A program made the translations under genes and the position numbers. Shown one piece after another: positions 35,707 through 39,530 of a stretch of DNA of 39,530 bases (within the stretch, counting starts at the first letter, position 1; each line of letters opens with the position of its first letter). The DNA is from Lyngbya sp. HA4199-MV5 (lineage in GTDB: Bacteria > Cyanobacteriota > Cyanobacteriia > Leptolyngbyales > Leptolyngbyaceae). Below the pieces are notes generated by a model, which was not told the DNA's origin, ran no database searches, and worked only from the letters and a program-made list of their open reading frames with translations. Location of the stretch: assembly GCA_019359375.1 (NCBI GenBank), contig JAHHHL010000055.1:1-39530 (forward strand), read 5' to 3'.

Positions 35707-38028
35707 CTAGATTTCTTCTTCTTGAGTGAATCGCAGCCACCGCTTCAGCTTGAACCACCGTTTTCGCAACTGCCAAAACTTAGACGTTTCCATCGCTCGC
35801 TTTTTCCACGCCAGTTCGTGCCGTTCTGCTTCCAAGCGTTGCTTCTCTTGCCGTAGCTGGTCTCTTTCTCGTTCCAGCCAGCGCTTTTCTTGCCACAAAT
35901 TGCCGAAGGACTGCTCCTGGTGCAGGTATTCTAGAGCCATCAACAGCATCTCTGCCGCGATCGCCCACTCCACTTCCACGTTGGGCTTAGTCTGACATAG
36001 AGCGATCGCCTCTTCAAAAATCGCTTCCATCTGGTCAGCCATCCTTGCCAAACTGAAAGATTCAACGATGCGCTGACGTGCGTGATCGCCCACTTGCTGA
36101 CGGAGCGACTGACTCTGAATGAGTGGCAGCAATACCTGTAAATACGCTTGCACCTCCTGTTCATCACCCTTGCCTTTAGCCACAAGAAAACCCGTTCCAG
36201 GAGTCACTAATTCTGCTTGTCCTCCCACCTCTGACGCAACAACGGGGAGTTGCATTGCCATTGCTTCGTAAATTGAGAGGGACACGCCTTCGTAGGCTGA
36301 TGGCAACAGCAAAATGTCAGCGGCAGAGTAGAAGGCGAGCATTTCGGCTGGGGCAGCCGGAGGGAGGAGGTGAACGTAAGGCTCCAGCTTCAGGTGGCTG
36401 ATTTTGGCTGTCAGGTCAGGCAGCAACTCTCCATCACCGATTACGATGACTGCGATCGACGCAGTGTGAACACTCAGCGCTTTAACCAGATCGACGAGAA
36501 AGAGCGGACGTTTTTGCTCAACCAGTCGGGCAGGAAACAGCAGCACTACCGTTTCATCGGCAAGGTTCAATGTTGACCGTAGTTGCTGACGCTTCTGGCG
36601 ATCGCGCACCCATCGCTCAGCATCAATATTGGTATAGCAAACTCTCAATTTCTCTGGATCGATCGCGCGCTGGTAAACCGTTGCTAAAAACTTAGATGTA
36701 ACAACCTGATAGTCGAGCCATTGACTAAACTGACAGGAAAGCCTGGGGTAGCCATTGCCACGCCAACCCGGATCGATCGTATGCGTAAAGTCAACAAAGG
36801 CAACGTTGGGAAACGCTGGGCGGAGCAGGGGCAAGAAATAGTAGGCAACATAGCAATTGGAGATCAGAACAACATCGATTTGTCGTGACTCAAGAATGTA
36901 TCGAGTAAACGACAACCAGTGCTGATCATCTAAAAAATTGGGTAAGTGAAAAATATCTGGAGTGACAGCATAGAAGTGCTGGTGCCAGCGATGGTTGGAC
37001 TTTAAGGTGGTGGCGATCGTGAACTCGTAGCCCCGTTCGGCTAGCAGTGTCAGCAAATCTAAGTTGAAGCGATCGGCTCCACCCACTTCCAAAAAAGGGA
37101 AGAAGCAAAGGACTCGTTTATGAGTGCTATACCGTTTCAGCGGTTTTTTGACAGCGATCGCGGACTGGATTGTCTGACTGTCAAAGCGGCGGCTGTGGAT
37201 GGCAAAAGGGTGAAAACGATCGCGGACGAAAAAGGTGCGATAGCGGTCTTGAATAACATCGATTTCTCGCTTGTTTTCGATCGGATCGTTGAGCAAGGTT
37301 GCCAACAAACCAGAATCAGTGCGGCGGTAGCAATCCAGGTATTCAGGTATCGTCCAGCCCTTCTGTCCGTTGACAATTGCCTTTAACCAGCGCTCCCAAT
37401 CGCCATACACTTTCAGGTCGGCATCAAAGCCACCCAAGCGATCGAAGTCAGACTTGCGATAGAGCAAGCGACCTGTCACCCAGTTCTGTTCAATAAATCG
37501 GGCAGGCTGATCAAACTCGTGATGCCACCAATATTCCTGAGCCTGAAAGCCAACGGAGTAGGAGTTGACGATCGAGAAATCGGGATGGGTCTCCAGAAAC
37601 AGTACGCACTTTTCGATGTATGTGGGATCGATCAGGTCGTCTAAGTCGATGAAGAAGAAGTATTTACCCTGAGCGTGGGCGATCGCTGTGTTCCTGCCTG
37701 CTGATAAGCCCTGATTCACGTCATGCTGCAGCGTTTTGATTTTGCTGGACTTGGTTGGTAACCTTTGGAAGAGTGCGATCGCTGCTGGATCGCTGGAGCA
37801 ATCATCGACCATGATCCACTCAAAGTTCTGGAAGGTCTGATTGATGACGGATTGGAAGGTCTCTTCAAAGTACTGATGGGCATTGAAGAAAGAAGAGATG
37901 ATTGAAACTACGGGTACGCTAGGCTCGTCAGTTGAGTAAACCGCCCACTTTCTCGTTTGCAGAAGGTGGATGAAGGCACTCACGCTGTCGGCTGGGGTCA
38001 TGGGCAATGGGCGATCGCTCACGATCAA
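35707..38028 (-). CDS. Two-domain glycosyltransferase, GT2 then GT4, with coiled-coil tail
   Basis: 773 residues; residue 10 (ATG, MTPADSV) is an alternative start. Residues ~39-290 are GT2 (GT-A): VVSIISSFFNAHQYFEETFQSV, VDDCSSD (74-80), and the DXD-type FFIDLDDLIDP (126-136). Residues ~305-690 are GT4 (GT-B): LCFFPFLEVGGADRFNLDLL, FPARLVEQKRP, and the EX7E site EGVSLSIYEAMA with PVVASEVGG. The last ~70 residues form a charged coiled coil (KRWLERERDQLRQEKQRLEA) ending in FWQLRKRWFKLKRW. Domain order is the reverse of the 31288-33537 gene. Divergent from the exporter genes. It probably builds the same surface polysaccharide; linkage unknown. Confidence 0.9.
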   Translation of the reverse strand: MIVSDRPLPMTPADSVSAFIHLLQTRKWAVYSTDEPSVPVVSIISSFFNAHQYFEETFQSVINQTFQNFEWIMVDDCSSDPAAIALFQRLPTKSSKIKTLQHDVNQGLSAGRNTAIAHAQGKYFFFIDLDDLIDPTYIEKCVLFLETHPDFSIVNSYSVGFQAQEYWWHHEFDQPARFIEQNWVTGRLLYRKSDFDRLGGFDADLKVYGDWERWLKAIVNGQKGWTIPEYLDCYRRTDSGLLATLLNDPIENKREIDVIQDRYRTFFVRDRFHPFAIHSRRFDSQTIQSAIAVKKPLKRYSTHKRVLCFFPFLEVGGADRFNLDLLTLLAERGYEFTIATTLKSNHRWHQHFYAVTPDIFHLPNFLDDQHWLSFTRYILESRQIDVVLISNCYVAYYFLPLLRPAFPNVAFVDFTHTIDPGWRGNGYPRLSCQFSQWLDYQVVTSKFLATVYQRAIDPEKLRVCYTNIDAERWVRDRQKRQQLRSTLNLADETVVLLFPARLVEQKRPLFLVDLVKALSVHTASIAVIVIGDGELLPDLTAKISHLKLEPYVHLLPPAAPAEMLAFYSAADILLLPSAYEGVSLSIYEAMAMQLPVVASEVGGQAELVTPGTGFLVAKGKGDEQEVQAYLQVLLPLIQSQSLRQQVGDHARQRIVESFSLARMADQMEAIFEEAIALCQTKPNVEVEWAIAAEMLLMALEYLHQEQSFGNLWQEKRWLERERDQLRQEKQRLEAERHELAWKKRAMETSKFWQLRKRWFKLKRWLRFTQEEEI

Positions 38029-38145
38029 AATCTACTCAAGGAGGAAGCTCTCCGATACTATACAAGAGTCACACAGTGAGCCAAGGATCAGGAGACCTTC
38101 GAGTAGCCAAACTTTTATGTCGAAACCTGAGCGATTAAACAAGCT

Positions 38146-38923
38146 GTGTTGATTCATAACCTTTATCACTACCGTCGTTACATTCTCCATAACGCCTGGA
38201 ATGAACTGCACTTTCGCTATGCAGGCACAGGCATTGGCATCTTTTGGAATCTCATCCATCCCCTCTGCAAAATTATCATCTATACGATCGTGTTCTCGCT
38301 GCTGCTTTCGCGTGGCACACAGGGGCATTCCTATGCGCTCTACCTCACCAGCGGGTTACTGCCCTGGCGCACGTTTGCCGATGCGATCGTGCAGGGTGGT
38401 AATGCCTTTACGCAAAATGCCACCTATTTGAAGCGATTAGCGATTCCCCCGGAAATTTTTGTGGCGAAGGTGGCTGTCACCTCTTTTTTACTGCTGTTCA
38501 TTTACCTGATATTATTATTGCCGCTCAGTGCTGCGTTTGGTGGACACCTGGGTTTGAGCCTCCTGCTCTTACCGCTGCTGGCAATTTTGCTGCAAGGGTT
38601 AGGGTTCGGTATGGAGCTGGTGCTGGCAAATCTGCAAACGCTGTTTCCCGACATCCGGCAAAGCCTCCAGTTTCTCATTCCCCTGTGGAGTTGGACGATG
38701 CCCATCTTTTATCCCGATGCGGTGATTCCGCCAGCGATTCACCCGTGGCTCTATCTCAATCCGCCCTATGTTTTGATTTGAATCCATTCGCTATGTGATG
38801 CTTGAAAATCGACTGCCAAGCCTTCAGAGTTGGATCATCATCACAGCCTGGATCATGTTCTTTGTTTGGCTGGGGGCGATCGTCAATGCCAAGCTGCAAG
38901 ACGATGTGCGAGATGTCGTATGA
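38146..38923 (+). pseudogene. wzm: ABC-2 type polysaccharide export permease (Wzm-like), frameshifted
   Basis: GTG start at 38146. As sequenced the frame stops at 38781 (211 residues, ...PPYVLI). Deleting one T in ATTTGA (38777-38779) restores YVLIESIRYVMLENRL and about 50 residues including the last transmembrane helix (IIITAWIMFFVWLGAIV), ending at TGA 38921-38923, 258 residues in all, the usual Wzm length. That TGA overlaps the ATG of the ATPase gene. The N-terminal amphipathic ELHFRYAGTGIGIFWNLIHP and five further hydrophobic segments identify the family that exports lipid-linked polysaccharide across the inner membrane with Wzt. If the frameshift is real, the protein lacks its last helix and is probably inactive. 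Confidence 0.85.
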
Positions 38924-39408
38924 GCGATATAGTGCTGCAAGTCGAGAGTTTGGGCAAGTGCTTCAAGATCTACCGCAATCCCTGGGATCGAGCGCGGGAG
39001 TGGATTAGTCCTAGACAGCAATATCATCAACCGTTTTGGTCACTCAGGCACGTCTCTTTTGCAGTGCGACGGGGTGAGTTTCTGGGCATTATGGGCGAGA
39101 ACGGTGCGGGTAAAAGCACGTTGTTGAAAATCATTACGGGCGTATTGAAACCGACTGAAGGCAGCTATCGGTTAGAGGGCAAAGTGCTTTCCCTGCTGGA
39201 GTTAGGCACGGATTTTAACTTTGAACTGAGTGGACGAGCCAATGCCATTTACAGTGCCGAACTGCTAGGGTTTCCACCCGGTTTTGTGCAGAGTCGCTTA
39301 CAAGAAATTGAAGCCTTTTCGGAGTTGGGCGAGTTTTTCGATCGCCCCATGAAGCTCTACTCGTCTGGCATGAAAGCCCGGTTAGCCTTCTCCCTCTTTG
39401 CCTTTTTA
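38920..39408 (+). pseudogene. wzt: Polysaccharide ABC transporter ATPase (Wzt-like), interrupted
   Basis: ATG at 38920 overlaps the permease stop (ATGA). 163 matching residues: LQVESLGKCFKIYRNP, Walker A GENGAGKST (59-67) and the signature YSSGMKARLAFS (147-158). Family members continue FAFL-E-PD-(hydrophobic)-DE with Walker B. Here the sequence leaves the family after FAFL at 39408 and continues in unrelated DNA that stays open to the window edge only by chance. With no Walker B or H-loop the product cannot hydrolyse ATP. The break coincides with the end of a probable insertion sequence. Confidence 0.88.
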
Positions 39409-39530
39409 GGTGATTTCCGGCAAAGAAGATACCAAATTAAGCGGGTTGGATCAGGATATCCCACTTGGGTAACAACGGCTTGCGTTCTAATCTTCGCTCC
39501 ACTGCTTTCATCGCTGCTTTGGAGAGCGAA
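39409..39530 (-). mobile_element. Insertion sequence end (family not identified), cut by window edge
   Basis: Begins where wzt similarity stops. On the minus strand a frame enters from beyond the window edge and ends at TAA 39437-39439. Its last residues are RRLERKPLLPKWDILIQPA, basic and typical of a transposase C-terminus. About 28 bp of non-coding end lie between the stop and the wzt junction, the usual spacing for an IS terminus. The opposite end, target duplication and family lie outside the window. Confidence 0.6.
39437..39530 (-). CDS. Probable transposase, C-terminal fragment
   Basis: About 30 residues visible (SLSKAAMKAVERRLERKPLL then PKWDILIQPA), running off the right edge. Basic, helical and with no other plausible identity. 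Called a transposase only because it sits at the disruption point of wzt. Confidence 0.5.
   Translation of the reverse strand, partial: SLSKAAMKAVERRLERKPLLPKWDILIQPA

Noticed and set aside
1-39530. tRNA or rRNA genes
   Set aside because: No cloverleaf or rRNA-like sequence recognised in any gap.

Overview
The window is chromosomal DNA of a cyanobacterium, probably a filamentous or Leptolyngbya-like lineage. Three things point there. The HIP1 octamer GCGATCGC recurs throughout (e.g. 259-266, 748-755). The gene content is cyanobacterial: ferredoxin-sulfite reductase, Gap2-type GAPDH, a Tab2/Atab2 protein, a CcsA-type haem lyase, CofH, KGK-domain and DUF3352 proteins. Heptameric short tandem repeats and small dispersed palindromes fill many gaps. 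Species cannot be named from sequence alone.

Layout. 1-2500: a small secreted beta-barrel-like protein and an amphipathic helical protein, each followed by a terminator-like hairpin. 2.9-8.5 kb: sir (+), then mnmE, gap2 and nadD on the minus strand. 9.2-12 kb: murC-murB, two peptidoglycan precursor genes. MurC carries an unusual repeat-encoded insert. 12.1-18 kb (minus strand): tab2, glgP, a lipoprotein HtrA-type protease and a DUF1345 membrane protein. 18.1-20.3 kb (plus): a solitary beta-class DNA methyltransferase and an EcsC-TerB protein. 20.3-29.2 kb (all minus): tilS, a small conserved protein, a UGT-like glycosyltransferase, a KGK protein, ccsA, a DUF3352 protein, cofH and a ferredoxin/SCP2 fusion. 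29.3-30.9 kb: a divergent SDR/TetR pair sharing a control region with a clear inverted repeat.

The most interesting part is 31.3-39.5 kb, which reads as a cell-surface polysaccharide locus built for sulfation. CysC (APS kinase, makes PAPS) is divergent from a TPR-sulfotransferase (uses PAPS). They are flanked by two very large two-domain glycosyltransferases with opposite domain order (GT4-GT2 and GT2-GT4) and by an ABC-2 polysaccharide exporter (Wzm/Wzt type). Three lesions affect this locus. cysC is out of frame after an 8-A tract near its 3' end. The wzm permease is frameshifted 50 codons before its natural end. The wzt ATPase is cut between its signature motif and Walker B by foreign DNA encoding what looks like a transposase C-terminus. 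In both frameshift cases the restored frame runs exactly into an ATGA overlap with the next gene, so the ancestral frames are clear. Either the locus is decaying or the two frameshifts are sequencing errors or slippage sites; the insertion is a separate event.
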